A DNA stretch of 64,000 bases from Siphonodentalium dalli. Taxonomy: Eukaryota > Mollusca > Scaphopoda > Gadilida > Siphonodentaliidae. The stretch lies in contig CP136061.1 of NCBI GenBank assembly GCA_032622095.1, positions 6,648,734 to 6,712,733 of the forward strand, written 5' to 3'. Under the pieces are notes generated by a model that had not been told where the DNA came from, did not search any database, and saw only the letters and a program-made list of their open reading frames with translations. The position numbers were made by a program, and so were the translations under genes. Positions within the stretch are counted from its first letter, which is position 1. Each line of letters starts with the position of its first letter. Shown here piece after piece: positions 52,001-61,997 of this stretch.

Positions 52001-55000
52001 ACTAAAGAGATATAACTCTATCTGTAATTTCTATATGCTCTGTGTAGTATGGAAATAGTGTGCCATTCTAACTAAAGAGATATAACTCTATCTGTAATTT
52101 CTATATGCTCTGCGTAATATGGAAATAGTGTGTCATTCTAACTAAAGAGATATAACTCTATCTGTAATTTCTATATGCTCTGCGTAATATGGAAATAGTG
52201 TGCCATTCTAACTAAAGAGATATAACTCTATCTGTAATTTCTATATGCTCTGCGTAATATGGAAATAGTGTGCCATTCTAACTAAAGAGATATAACTCTA
52301 TCTGTAATTTCTATATGCTCTGCGTAATATGGAAATAGTGTGTCATTCTAACTAAAGAGATATAACTCTATCTGTAATTTCTATATGCTCTGCGTAATAT
52401 GGAAATAGTGTGCCATTCTAACTAAAGAGATATAACTCTATCTGTAATTTCTATATGCTCTGCGTAGTATGGAAATAGTGTGTCATTCTAACTAAAGAGA
52501 TATAACTCTATCTGTAATTTCTATATGCTCTGCGTAGTATGGAAATAGTGTGTCATTCTAACTAAAGAGATATAACTCTATCTGTAATTTCTATATGCTC
52601 TGCGTAGTATGGAAATAGTGTGTCATTCTAACTAAAGAGATATAACTCTATCTGTAATTTCTATATGCTCTGCGTAGTATGGAAATAGTGTGTCATTCTA
52701 ACTAAAGAGATATAACTCTATCTGTAATTTCTATATGCTCTGCGTAGTATGGAAATAGTGTGCCATTCTAACTAAAGAGATATAACTCTATCTGTAATTT
52801 CTATATGCTCTGCGTAGTATGGAAATAGTGTGTCATTCTAACTAAAGAGATATAACTCTATCTGTAATTTCTATATGCTCTGCGTAGTATGGAAATAGTG
52901 TGCCATTCTAACTAAAGAGATATAACTCTATCTGTAATTTCTATATGCTCTGCGTAATATGGAAATAGTGTGTCATTCTAACTAAAGAGATATAACTCTA
53001 TCTGTAATTTCTATATGCTCTGCGTAATATGGAAATAGTGTGCCATTCTAACTAAAGAGATATAACTCTATCTGTAATTTCTATATGCTCTGCGTAATAT
53101 GGAAATAGTGTGCCATTCTAACTAAAGAGATATAACTCTATCTGTAATTTCTATATGCTCTGTGTAGTATGGAAATAGTGTGTCATTCTAACTAAAGACA
53201 TATAACTCTATCTGTAATTTCTATATGCTCTGCGTAGTATGGAAATAGTGTGTCATTCTAACTAAAGAGATATAACTCTATCTGTAATTTCTATATGCTC
53301 TGTGTAGTATGGAAATAGTGTGTCATTCTAACTAAAGACATATAACTCTATCTGTAATTTCTATATGCTCTGCGTAGTATGGAAATAGTGTGTTATTCTA
53401 ACTAAAGAGATATAACTCTATCTGTTATTTCTATATGCTCTGCGTAGTATGGAAATAGTGTGCCCTTCTAACTAAAGAGATATAACTCTATCTGTAATTT
53501 CTATATGCTCTGCGTAGTATGGAAATAGTGTGTCATTCTAACTAAAGAGATATAACTCTATCTGTAATTTCTATATGCTCTGTGTAGTATGGAAATAGTG
53601 TGTCATTCTAACTAAAGAGATATAACTCTATCTGTAATTTCTATATGCTCTGTGTAGTATGGAAATAGTGTGCCCTTCTAACTAAAGAGATATAACTCTA
53701 TCTGTAATTTCTATATGCTCTGCGTAGTATGGAAATAGTGTGTCATTCTAACTAAAGAGATATAACTCTATCTGTAATTTCTATATGCTCTGTGTAGTAT
53801 GGAAATAGTGTGCCCTTCTAACTAAAGAGATATAACTCTATCTGTAATTTCTATATGCTCTGCGTAGTATGGAAATAGTGTGCCCTTCTAACTAAAGAGA
53901 TATAACTCTATCTGTAATTTCTATATGCTCTGCGTAGTATGGAAATAGTGTGCCATTCTAACTAAAGACATATAACTCTATCTGTAATTTCTATATGCTC
54001 TGCGTAGTATGGAAATAGTGTGTTATTCTAACTAAAGAGATATAACTCTATCTGTAATTTCTATATGCTCTGTGTAGTATGGAAATAGTGTGCCCTTCTA
54101 ACTAAAGAGATATAACTCTATCTGTAATTTCTATATGCTCTGTGTAGTATGGAAATAGTGTGCCATTCTAACTAAAGACATATAACTCTATCTGTAATTT
54201 CTATATGCTCTGCGTAGTATGGAAATAGTGTGTTATTCTAACTAAAGAGATATAACTCTATCTGTAATTTCTATATGCTCTGTGTAGTATGGAAATAGTG
54301 TGCCCTTCTAACTAAAGAGATATAACTCTATCTGTAATTTCTATATGCTCTGCGTAGTATGGAAATAGTGTGCCCTTCTAACTAAAGAGATATAACTCTA
54401 TCTGTAATTTCTATATGCTCTGCGTAGTATGGAAATAGTGTGCCATTCTAACTAAAGACATATAACTCTATCTGTAATTTCTATATGCTCTGCGTAGTAT
54501 GGAAATAGTGTGTCATTCTAACTAAAGAGATATAACTCTATCTGTAATTTCTATATGCTCTGTGTAGTATGGAAATAGTGTGCCATTCTAACTAAAGAGA
54601 TATAACTCTATCTGTAATTTCTATATGCTCTGCATAGTATGGAAATAGTGTGCCATTCTAACTAAAGAGATATAACTCTATCTGTAATTTCTATATGCTC
54701 TGCGTAATATGGAAATAGTGTGCCATTCTAACTAAAGAGATATAACTCTATCTGTAATTTCTATATGCTCTGCATAGTATGGAAATAGTGTGCCATTCTA
54801 ACTAAAGACATATAACTCTATCTGTAATTTCTATATGCTCTGCGTAGTATGGAAATAGTGTGCCCTTCTAACTAAAGAGATATAACTCTATCTGTAATTT
54901 CTATATGCTCTGCGTAGTATGGAAATAGTGTGTCATTCTAACTGAAGAGATATAACTCTATCTGTAATTTCTATATGCTCTGCGTAATATGGAAATAGTG

Positions 55001-58000
55001 TGTTATTCTAACTAAAGAGATATAACTCTATCTGTAATTTCTATATGCTCTGCGTAGTATGGAAATAGTGTGCCATTCTAACTAAAGAGATATAACTCTA
55101 TCTGTAATTTCTATATGCTCTGCATAGTATGGAAATAGTGTGCCCTTCTAACTAAATACATATAACTCTATCTGTAATTTCTATATGCTCTGTGTAGTAT
55201 GGAAATAGTGTGCCATTCTAACTAAAGACATATAACTCTATCTGTAATTTCTATATGCTCTGCATAGTATGGAAATAGTGTGCCCTTCTAACTAAATACA
55301 TATAACTCTATCTGTAATTTCTATATGCTCTGTGTAGTATGGAAATAGTGTGCCATTCTAACTAAAGAGATATAACTCTATCTGTAATTTCTATATGCTC
55401 TGTGTAGTATGGAAATAGTGTGCCATTCTAACTAAAGACATATAACTCTATCTGTAATTTCTATATGCTCTGCATAGTATGGAAATAGTGTGTCATTCTA
55501 ACTAAAGAGATATAACTCTATCTGTAATTTCTATATGCTCTGCATAGTATGGAAATAGTGTGCCATTCTAACTAAAGACATATAACTCTATCTGTAATTT
55601 CTATATGCTCTGCGTAGTATGGAAATAGTGTGCCATTCTAACTAAAGAGATATAACTCTATCTGTAATTTCTATATGCTCTGCGTAGTATGGAAATAGTG
55701 TGTCATTCTAACTAAAGAGATATAACTCTATCTGTAATTTCTATATGCTCTGCGTAGTATGGAAATAGTGTGCCCTTCTAACTAAAGACATATAACTCTA
55801 TCTGTAATTTCTATATGCTCTGCGTAGTATGGAAATAGTGTGTCATTCTAACTAAAGAGATATAACTCTATCTGTAATTTCTATATGCTCTGCGTAGTAT
55901 GGAAATAGTGTGCCATTCTAACTAAAGAGATATAACTCTATCTGTAATTTCTATATGCTCTGCGTAGTATGGAAATAGTGTGCCCTTCTAACTAAAGACA
56001 TATAACTCTATCTGTAATTTCTATATGCTCTGCGTAGTATGGAAATAGTGTGCCATTCTAACTAAAGAGATATAACTCTATCTGTAATTTCTATATGCTC
56101 TGCGTAGTATGGAAATAGTGTGCCCTTCTAACTAAAGACATATAACTCTATCTGTAATTTCTATATGCTCTGCGTAGTATGGAAATAGTGTGCCCTTCTA
56201 ACTAAAGACATATAACTCTATCTGTAATTTCTATATGCTCTGCGTAGTATGGAAATAGTGTGTCATTCTAACTAAAGACATATAACTCTATCTGTAATTT
56301 CTATATGCTCTGCGTAGTATGGAAATAGTGTGCCCTTCTAACTAAAGAGATATAACTCTATCTGTAATTTCTATATGCTCTGCGTAGTATGGAAATAGTG
56401 TGCCATTCTAACTAAAGACATATAACTCTATCTGTAATTTCTATATGCTCTGTGTAGTATGGAAATAGTGTGCCCTTCTAACTAAAGAGATATAACTCTA
56501 TCTGTAATTTCTATATGCTCTGCGTAATATGGAAATAGTGTGCCATTCTAACTAAAGACATATAACTCTATCTGTAATTTCTATATGCTCTGCGTAATAT
56601 GGAAATAGTGTGCCATTCTAACTAAAGACATATAACTCTATCTGTAATTTCTATATGCTCTGCGTAGTATGGAAATAGTGTGCCATTCTAACTAAAGAGA
56701 TATAACTCTATCTGTAATTTCTATATGCTCTGCGTAGTATGGAAATAGTGTGTCATTCTAACTAAAGAGATATAACTCTATCTGTAATTTCTATATGCTC
56801 TGCGTAGTATGGAAATAGTGTGTCATTCTAACTAAAGAGATATAACTCTATCTGTAATTTCTATATGCTCTGCGTAGTATGGAAATAGTGTGTCATTCTA
56901 ACTAAAGACATATAACTCTATCTGTAATTTCTATATGCTCTGTGTAGTATGGAAATAGTGTGCCATTCTAACTAAAGACATATAACTCTATCTGTAATTT
57001 CTATATGCTCTGCGTAGTATGGAAATAGTGTGCCATTCTAACTAAAGACATATAACTCTATCTGTAATTTCTATATGCTCTGCGTAGTATGGAAATAGTG
57101 TGCCATTCTAACTAAAGAGATATAACTCTATCTGTAATTTCTATATGCTCTGCGTAGTATGGAAATAGTGTGCCATTCTAACTAAAGAGATATAACTCTA
57201 TCTGTAATTTCTATATGCTCTGCGTAGTATGGAAATAGTGTGCCATTCTAACTAAAGAGATATAACTCTATCTGTAATTTCTATATGCTCTGCGTAGTAT
57301 GGAAATAGTGTGCCATTCTAACTAAAGAGATATAACTCTATCTGTAATTTCTATATGCTCTGCATAGTATGGAAATAGTGTGCCATTCTAACTAAAGAGA
57401 TATAACTCTATCTGTAATTTCTATATGCTCTGCATAGTATGGAAATAGTGTGTCATTCTAACTAAAGAGATATAACTCTATCTGTAATTTCTATATGCTC
57501 TGCGTAGTATGGAAATAGTGTGTCATTCTAACTAAAGAGATATAACTCTATCTGTAATTTCTATATGCTCTGCGTAGTATGGAAATAGTGTGCCATTCTA
57601 ACTAAAGACATATAACTCTATCTGTAATTTCTATATGCTCTGCGTAGTATGGAAATAGTGTGCCATTCTAACTAAAGAGATATAACTCTATCTGTAATTT
57701 CTATATGCTCTGCGTAGTATGGAAATAGTGTGCCATTCTAACTAAAGAGATATAACTCTATCTGTAATTTCTATATGCTCTGCGTAGTATGGAAATAGTG
57801 TGTCATTCTAACTAAAGAGATATAACTCTATCTGTAATTTCTATATGCTCTGCGTAGTATGGAAATAGTGTGTCATTCTAACTAAAGAGATATAACTCTA
57901 TCTGTAATTTCTATATGCTCTACGTAGTATGGAAATAGTGTGCCATTCTAACTAAAGACATATAACTCTATCTGTAATTTCTATATGCTCTGTGTAGTAT

Positions 58001-58148
58001 GGAAATAGTGTGCCATTCTAACTAAAGACATATAACTCTATCTGTAATTTCTATATGCTCTGTGTAGTATGGAAATAGTGTGCCATTCTAACTAAAGAGA
58101 TATAACTCTATCTGTAATTTCTATATGCTCTGCGTAATATGGAAATAG

Positions 58149-58374
58149 AGTTCTTCCTCTTTATATATAATGAGGATTCGTATTGATGAAAGGCAAAAAC
58201 ATTAAGTGATTGGATCTCTTGAATTACTTTGGCCTAATCTATTATGTTCACTTTATGTTCAGTGTTCAACCTGGTTGGACGGTTTGATTGTTTTTTTTAT
58301 TTCATTTTTCATTTTTTGGCTTCAGCAATCTGCTACGGCATGAGAGCTGAAAAAAATTTGTCATATATATCTAA
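58149..58374. other. Right flank of the satellite, nothing recognised
   Basis: Similarity to the unit stops after AAATAG at 58148. T-rich sequence follows with no supported feature. Confidence 0.55.
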
Positions 58375-58760
58375 AGCCGCGTTCACATGAGTCTGTTGCG
58401 TAAGTTGCATTGAAATTTAATTACATGCAATAACATCAAGACGGCTGCGATGCGTCCAGTGGGTTGTCTGCGTTAATGCACAAAATGGAGAGATTTCAAC
58501 TCAACTTAAAGTGTATCTCATACCTTGTATGGGGTGTGTCGTGACGTCGCTTGTCAAACTCCATGCAGGGTTTATCTCCCTTGATGAATCGATTGTTTTT
58601 AATCAATGAAAGATGGCGACTGTCTTCGAAGCGAAGGAAAATTGACTTGTATTTATGTCAATAAATCAGGGTTTATCTCCCTTGATGACTCGATTATAAA
58701 ATGTTAGATGTTGGGATCTCACAGGTTTGACATTATCATACAATTAATTTATTACAGATA
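58375..58760 (+). mobile_element. MITE-like repeat family I, copy 1
   Basis: Starts aagccgcgttcacatgagtc. It contains gaaagatggcgactgtcttc and ends near tcatacaattaatttattac. An inner piece (tttatctcccttgatga) is duplicated at 58569 and 58671. Two more copies lie at 58981-59308 and 59803-60017. Confidence 0.75.
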
Positions 58761-58980
58761 GATTCATTTCGCTCCGTGTGATTTTGATTGGGAGTTTCCA
58801 TACAAATGTTCAGAGCTTAAGTTACCTGCCCTTAGAAAAATACCAGGTCTTTTCACCAATTGTATTTGGAGCAAGCAGACTGCACAAATCAGCAAGTCGC
58901 TCAAGAGAATAGCCTGTTAATTATAAATGGTTAATATTCCCAAAGTGATCGGCTGATCAGTAATTATTTTGTCATAGAGT
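58761..58980. other. No gene recognised
   Basis: I tested the minus strand (a tttgtgcag acceptor-like motif and a gggcag/gtaact donor-like motif near 58828-58885) as a possible IMMP2L exon. The reading lacks the expected Lys-Arg and Glu-Gly-Asp motifs. Confidence 0.5.
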
Positions 58981-59308
58981 AAAGCTGCGTTCACACGAGT
59001 ATGTTGCATTGAAATTCTATTACATGCAATATCACCAAGGCGTTCAGACGGTTGTGATGAGATAGATGCATTGTCTGTGTTAACGCACACATTGGAGAGA
59101 TTCTATTATCAATGAAACTTAAAGTGTAATGCATACCTTATATGTCCTGACATTTCTTGTCAAATTCCATGAAGACTCAATTGTTTTTAATCAATGAAAG
59201 ATAGCGGTTGTCTTCGAAGGGAAGGAAAATTAACTTGTATTTGTGTCAATAAAATGTTAGTTGTTGGGATGTTATAGGTTTGACATTATCATACAATTAA
59301 TTTATTAC
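58981..59308 (+). mobile_element. MITE-like repeat family I, copy 2
   Basis: aaagctgcgttcacacgagt start, body as in copies 1 and 3, ending in the acgcaacgg terminus. It directly joins the segment shared with 13971-14163. Confidence 0.78.
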
Positions 59309-59433
59309 GCAACGGACCTGATTTTATCAATAAAGTCTGCCGACAGATTGTGGGTTAATAAAGTGTATTATAGGAGATCAACAGAATCATCACAGCAAAT
59401 ATAAAACCATAATATGATAATATGCAAGGCATA
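59309..59433 (+). repeat. Segment paralogous to 13971-14091 (left side of the filled MITE site)
   Basis: Nearly identical to the left-flank copy (ggacctgattttatcaataa through gcaaggcata). It is interrupted at 59434 by the family B MITE and resumes at 59640 with tagaactaccccagca. Confidence 0.92.
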
Positions 59434-59435
59434 TA

Positions 59436-59639
59436 CAGTAATGCTCTAAATAATCGACCCCTTAACCACAGCAGAATTATGGGTAACTTTTCAGGATTTA
59501 TTTGGAAATATGGCTTGTTGCCATTCATCGGAAAGCTCTCGGGGAGATGAATGGCAACAAGCCATATTTCCAAATAAATCCTGAAAAGTTACCCATAATT
59601 CTGCTGTGGTTATGGAGCCGATTACTTAGGGCATTACTG
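59436..59639. mobile_element. Family B MITE, complete 204-bp copy with TA target duplication
   Basis: The arms start CAGTAATGCTCTAAATAATC and end GATTACTTAGGGCATTACTG, about 95 bp each. TA lies on both sides (59434-59435, 59640-59641). The paralogous empty site at 14092-14093 has one TA, so the duplication is TA exactly, as for Tc1/mariner elements. No transposase; mobilised in trans if at all. The short minus-strand ORF at 59355-59573 is a reading of the arm. Confidence 0.95.
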
Positions 59640-59683
59640 TAGAACTACCCCAGCAATGGGGTTAAATAATTATGAAACTATAT

Positions 59684-59766
59684 AACCCACAGGGAGCCTC
59701 ACACAGATGGGAGCATGCATTACAGAGTGTCGTCTGCTCCAGTCTATGTGGGGCTCTCTATGGGTT
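59684..59766 (-). mobile_element. Palindromic element family G, complete copy
   Basis: aacccacagggagcctcaca ... gtggggctctctatgggtt. It is followed by a 31-36-bp spacer (atgcttgaggaacagg) that also occurs, reversed, between the two family G copies at 62955-63153. An acccac start follows at about 59799. Confidence 0.82.
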
Positions 59767-59802
59767 TAAATATGCTTGAGGAACAGGTTTTATATATAAC
59801 CC

Positions 59803-60017
59803 ACTTAAAGTGTAACGCATACCTTATATGTCCTGACATTTCTTGTCCAACTCCATGAAGACTCAATTGTTTTCAGTCAATGAAAGATGGCGGTTGTCTT
59901 CGAAGTGAAGGAAAATTAACTTGTATTTGTGTCAATAAAATGTTAGTTGTTGGGACCTTATAGGTTTGACATTATCATACAATTAATTTATTACATATTG
60001 ATTCATTTGCAACGGAC
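59803..60017 (+). mobile_element. MITE-like repeat family I, copy 3 (right part)
   Basis: Matches copy 2 from cttaaagtgtaacgcatacc onward and ends gcaacggactcatctgaac. That end is the inverted counterpart of the left end gttcacatgagtctgttgc in copy 1, so family I has inverted ends of about 19 bp. Confidence 0.75.
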
Positions 60018-60223
60018 TCATCTGAACACTCCTTAAGTCAGCTGAAATTTATCCTGTAAATTAATTGGGGTTTTATTTGTCATCACTTGAGATTTCAAAG
60101 AAAAAAGTGAAATAAACACACTACTTGGGAGTATTAACATTTTTTTTCCCAAAATAAAAATGTTTGGGTCAGTTGTTACCAAACAATAGAGGCATAAACA
60201 GCATAAAAACAGCAAGAGTATGT
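60018..60223. other. No gene recognised
   Basis: Contains most of a 99-codon minus-strand ORF (60033-60332). It extends into the hAT-type MITE and has no recognisable domain; treated as chance. Confidence 0.5.
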
Positions 60224-60646
60224 TAGGCCCGTAACGATTCACAACTCCACGATTCAGATCACGATTTTTGCCTGACGATTCAGTGCACATTGTGATGCAG
60301 CTTCTCTGGAGTATGACATCGGCTGTTTCCACGTTTTTTCAGTAATACGGACTGACAGCGGGTCAGTGGAGTTTTACAAGCATATCATGATATTTAAACT
60401 ATTCAATTTAGAAATAATAATCAAGTACTTGTGTTATCAATAAACCTTATTAGTTCGCAATATTTATTTCACATCTGAATTTGATAAGAAACATAATCAA
60501 CCAGTGTTATCGAATCATTTTACAGAAAAATCCTAGGTTGCAACAATTTAAAAATACGGAATTGAATTGGCAAGGAACGATCGTGAATCGAATCGAGAAC
60601 CAGAAATCGTGATGCATCGAAATCACGATGGATTGTTACGACCCTA
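60224..60646. mobile_element. hAT-type MITE with 8-bp target duplication, inserted next to an IMMP2L splice donor
   Basis: Inverted ends TAGGCCCGTAACGATTCA and (reverse complement of the right end) TAGGGTCGTAACAATCCA. Flanking 8-mers are GAGTATGT (60216-60223) and GCGTATGT (60647-60654), seven of eight identical, as expected for an 8-bp hAT duplication. Subterminal cacgattt motifs repeat on both sides. The 423 bp carry no transposase. Its nearer target duplication begins at position +9 of the IMMP2L intron after exon 60663-60763. Confidence 0.88.
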
Positions 60647-60656
60647 GCGTATGTCT

Positions 60657-60662
60657 ACTCAC
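60657..60662 (-). other. IMMP2L: 5' splice site (donor) of the IMMP2L exon
   Basis: GTGAGT directly after AT, a strong consensus donor. The intron's first eight bases precede the hAT target duplication, so the donor survived the insertion intact. Confidence 0.85.
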
Positions 60663-60763
60663 ATGAGAGTAACGATTTCTCCATGCTGGAATTCATTTTT
60701 CCTGGCTGACCATCTGTTGAGGTACACAAAATCGTGGGATCTCGGAACAGGGTTCAATGTGGG
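60663..60763 (-). CDS. IMMP2L: IMMP2L coding exon (second recognised), 101 bp
   Basis: Mitochondrial inner membrane protease subunit 2, a signal-peptidase-I-like serine/lysine protease that removes sorting signals of intermembrane-space proteins. Read on the minus strand from 60763, the exon starts PTLNP, passes DFVYLNRW and RKNEFQHGEIVTL, and ends two bases into a codon. This follows the family pattern in which the active-site Ser-Met-Gln-Pro is followed by LNP, a D-V-L-N-W motif and an R/H-G-D/E-I-V motif. The acceptor is TTTTAATTTTAG and the donor GTGAGT (60662-60657). Phase 0 at its start fits the preceding exon, whose last codon is the Gln of SMQ. The catalytic Lys lies in a later exon, not found in the window. 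The first 42 bp are the source of the 54-bp minisatellite that fills the intron before it. No in-frame stop. Confidence 0.92.
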
Positions 60764-61945
60764 CTAAAATTAAAAGAGCACAAAATCGTGAGATACCGGA
60801 ACAGGATTCAATGTGGGCTGAAATTAAAAGTACACAAAATCGTGAGACCTCGGAACAGAGTTCAATGTGGGCTGAAATTAAAAGTAGACAAAATCGTGAG
60901 ATCTCGGAACAGGGTTCAATGTGGGCTGAAATTAAAAGTACACAAAATCGTGAGATACCGGAACAGGATTCAATGTGGGCTGAAATTAAAAGTACACAAA
61001 ATCGTGAGATATCGGAACAAGATTCAATGTAGGCTGAAATTATAAGTACACAAAATCATGAGATCTCGGAACAGGGTTCAATGTGGGCTGAAATTATAAG
61101 TACACAAAATCGTGAGATCTCGGAACAGGGTTCAATGTGGGCTGAAATTAAAAGTACACAAAATCGTGAGATACCGGAACAGGATTCAATGTGGGCTGAA
61201 ATTAAAAGTACACAAAATCGTGAGATATCGGAACAAGATTCAATGTAGGCTGAAATTATAAGTACACAAAATCATGAGATCTCGGAACAGGGTTCAATGT
61301 GGGCTGAAATTATAAGTACACAAAATCGTGAGATCTCGGAACAGGGTTCAATGTGGGCTGAAATTAAAAGTACACAAAATCGTGAGATACCGGAACAGGA
61401 TTCAATGTTGGCTGAAATTAAAAGTACACAAAATCGTGAGATATCGGAACAAGATTCAATGTAGGCTGAAATTATAAGTACACAAAATCATGAGATCTCG
61501 GAACAGGGTTCAATGTGGGCTGAAATTATAAGTACACAAAATCGTGAGACCTCGGAACAGGATTCAATATGGGCTGAAATTAAAAGTACACAAAATCGTG
61601 AGATCTCGGAACAGGATTCAATGTGGGCTGAAATTAAAAGTACAAAAACAGGCCTTAAGATTCGACGAGAATCACCGAATCGATTCTCGTAATGATTCTC
61701 GCAAAACTTTTCAATTTTCAGCGCTTTATGACTAACTTGATTTGGCATTTGATTATCGCAAAATTAAATGTAATTTGAGCCCTGAAAATGAGATATCGGA
61801 ACAGGATTCAATGTGGGCTGAAATTAAAAGTACAAAACATCGTGAGATCTCGGAACAGGGTTCAATCTGGGCTGAAATAAAAAGTACACAAAATCATGCG
61901 ATATCGGAACAGAATTCAATGTAGGCTGAAATTAAAAGTACACAA
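60764..61945 (-). repeat. 54-bp minisatellite of splice acceptor plus exon start, about 19 extra copies
   Basis: On the minus strand each unit is a 12-bp intron end (TTTTAATTTCAG) followed by 42 bp equal to the first 14 codons (P to Y) of the adjacent IMMP2L exon. Acceptor positions recur every 54 bp. Exon-start codons lie at 60761 (true exon), 60815, 60869 and so on to 61625, then at 61815, 61869 and 61923 after a foreign insertion. From 60901 to 61548 the units form a four-unit, 216-bp higher-order repeat, three copies. In the intron-end part the true-exon frame reads TTT TAA, a stop; one unit (near 61874) has TTA instead. Plus-strand ORFs of 103 and 91 codons are side effects of the 54-bp length. 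Confidence 0.95.
61646..61789. other. Foreign insertion interrupting the 54-bp minisatellite
   Basis: About 136-144 bp with no similarity to the unit, between aagtacaaaaa and gagatatcgg. It contains paired gagaatc/gattctc motifs (cgacgagaatcaccgaatcg followed by attctcg). No clean terminal inverted repeat or target duplication seen, so its class is unknown. Confidence 0.7.
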
Positions 61946-61997
61946 AAGAAACCCTGAGAAACGGGAAATTTAATTTGCATGGTATACATGTACTAAC

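Larger units (their letters stand above)
16073..58148 (+). repeat. 42-kb satellite array, 601 units of 70 bp
   Basis: Head-to-tail copies of a 70-bp unit, about 31% GC, running ggaaatagtg through tgcgtagtat. Units start at 16071+70n up to 58141. (58141-16071)/70 is exactly 601, and every ten-base block I read stays in register, so there is no net indel and no inserted element in 42 kb. Variation is concentrated at a few positions of the unit: 13 and 15 (tgtca, tgcca, tgccc), 29 (aaagaga/aaagaca), 62-64, 66 and 67 (tgcg, tgtg, tacg, tgca, tgcgtt, tgcgtaa). Rarer variants sit at 14, 38, 46, 48 and 54. Local higher-order repeats are listed separately. No long ORF is sustained and no CENP-B-like box was noticed. 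The array probably lies in an IMMP2L intron, an inference from exon order. Confidence 0.98.

Noticed and set aside
16073-58148. CRISPR array
   Set aside because: Repeats are contiguous 70-bp units with no unique spacers, no cas genes and a eukaryotic context.
16073-58148. Centromeric identity of the satellite
   Set aside because: No CENP-B-like box was noticed, the array is probably within a gene, and a 42-kb array alone is not evidence of a centromere.
58828-58886. Possible next IMMP2L exon on the minus strand between tttgtgcag and GTAACT
   Set aside because: The reading (LAPNTIGEKTWYF) lacks the catalytic Lys-Arg and Glu-Gly-Asp motifs expected after the VTL exon.
60033-60332. 99-codon minus-strand ORF with a hydrophobic stretch
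   Set aside because: It runs from the hAT-type MITE into AT-rich sequence, with no homology recognised and no splice or promoter context.
60734-61045. Plus-strand ORFs of 103 and 91 codons with 18-residue repeats
   Set aside because: They are open only because the 54-bp unit is divisible by 3. The real information is on the minus strand, where the unit is a copy of an IMMP2L splice acceptor and exon start.
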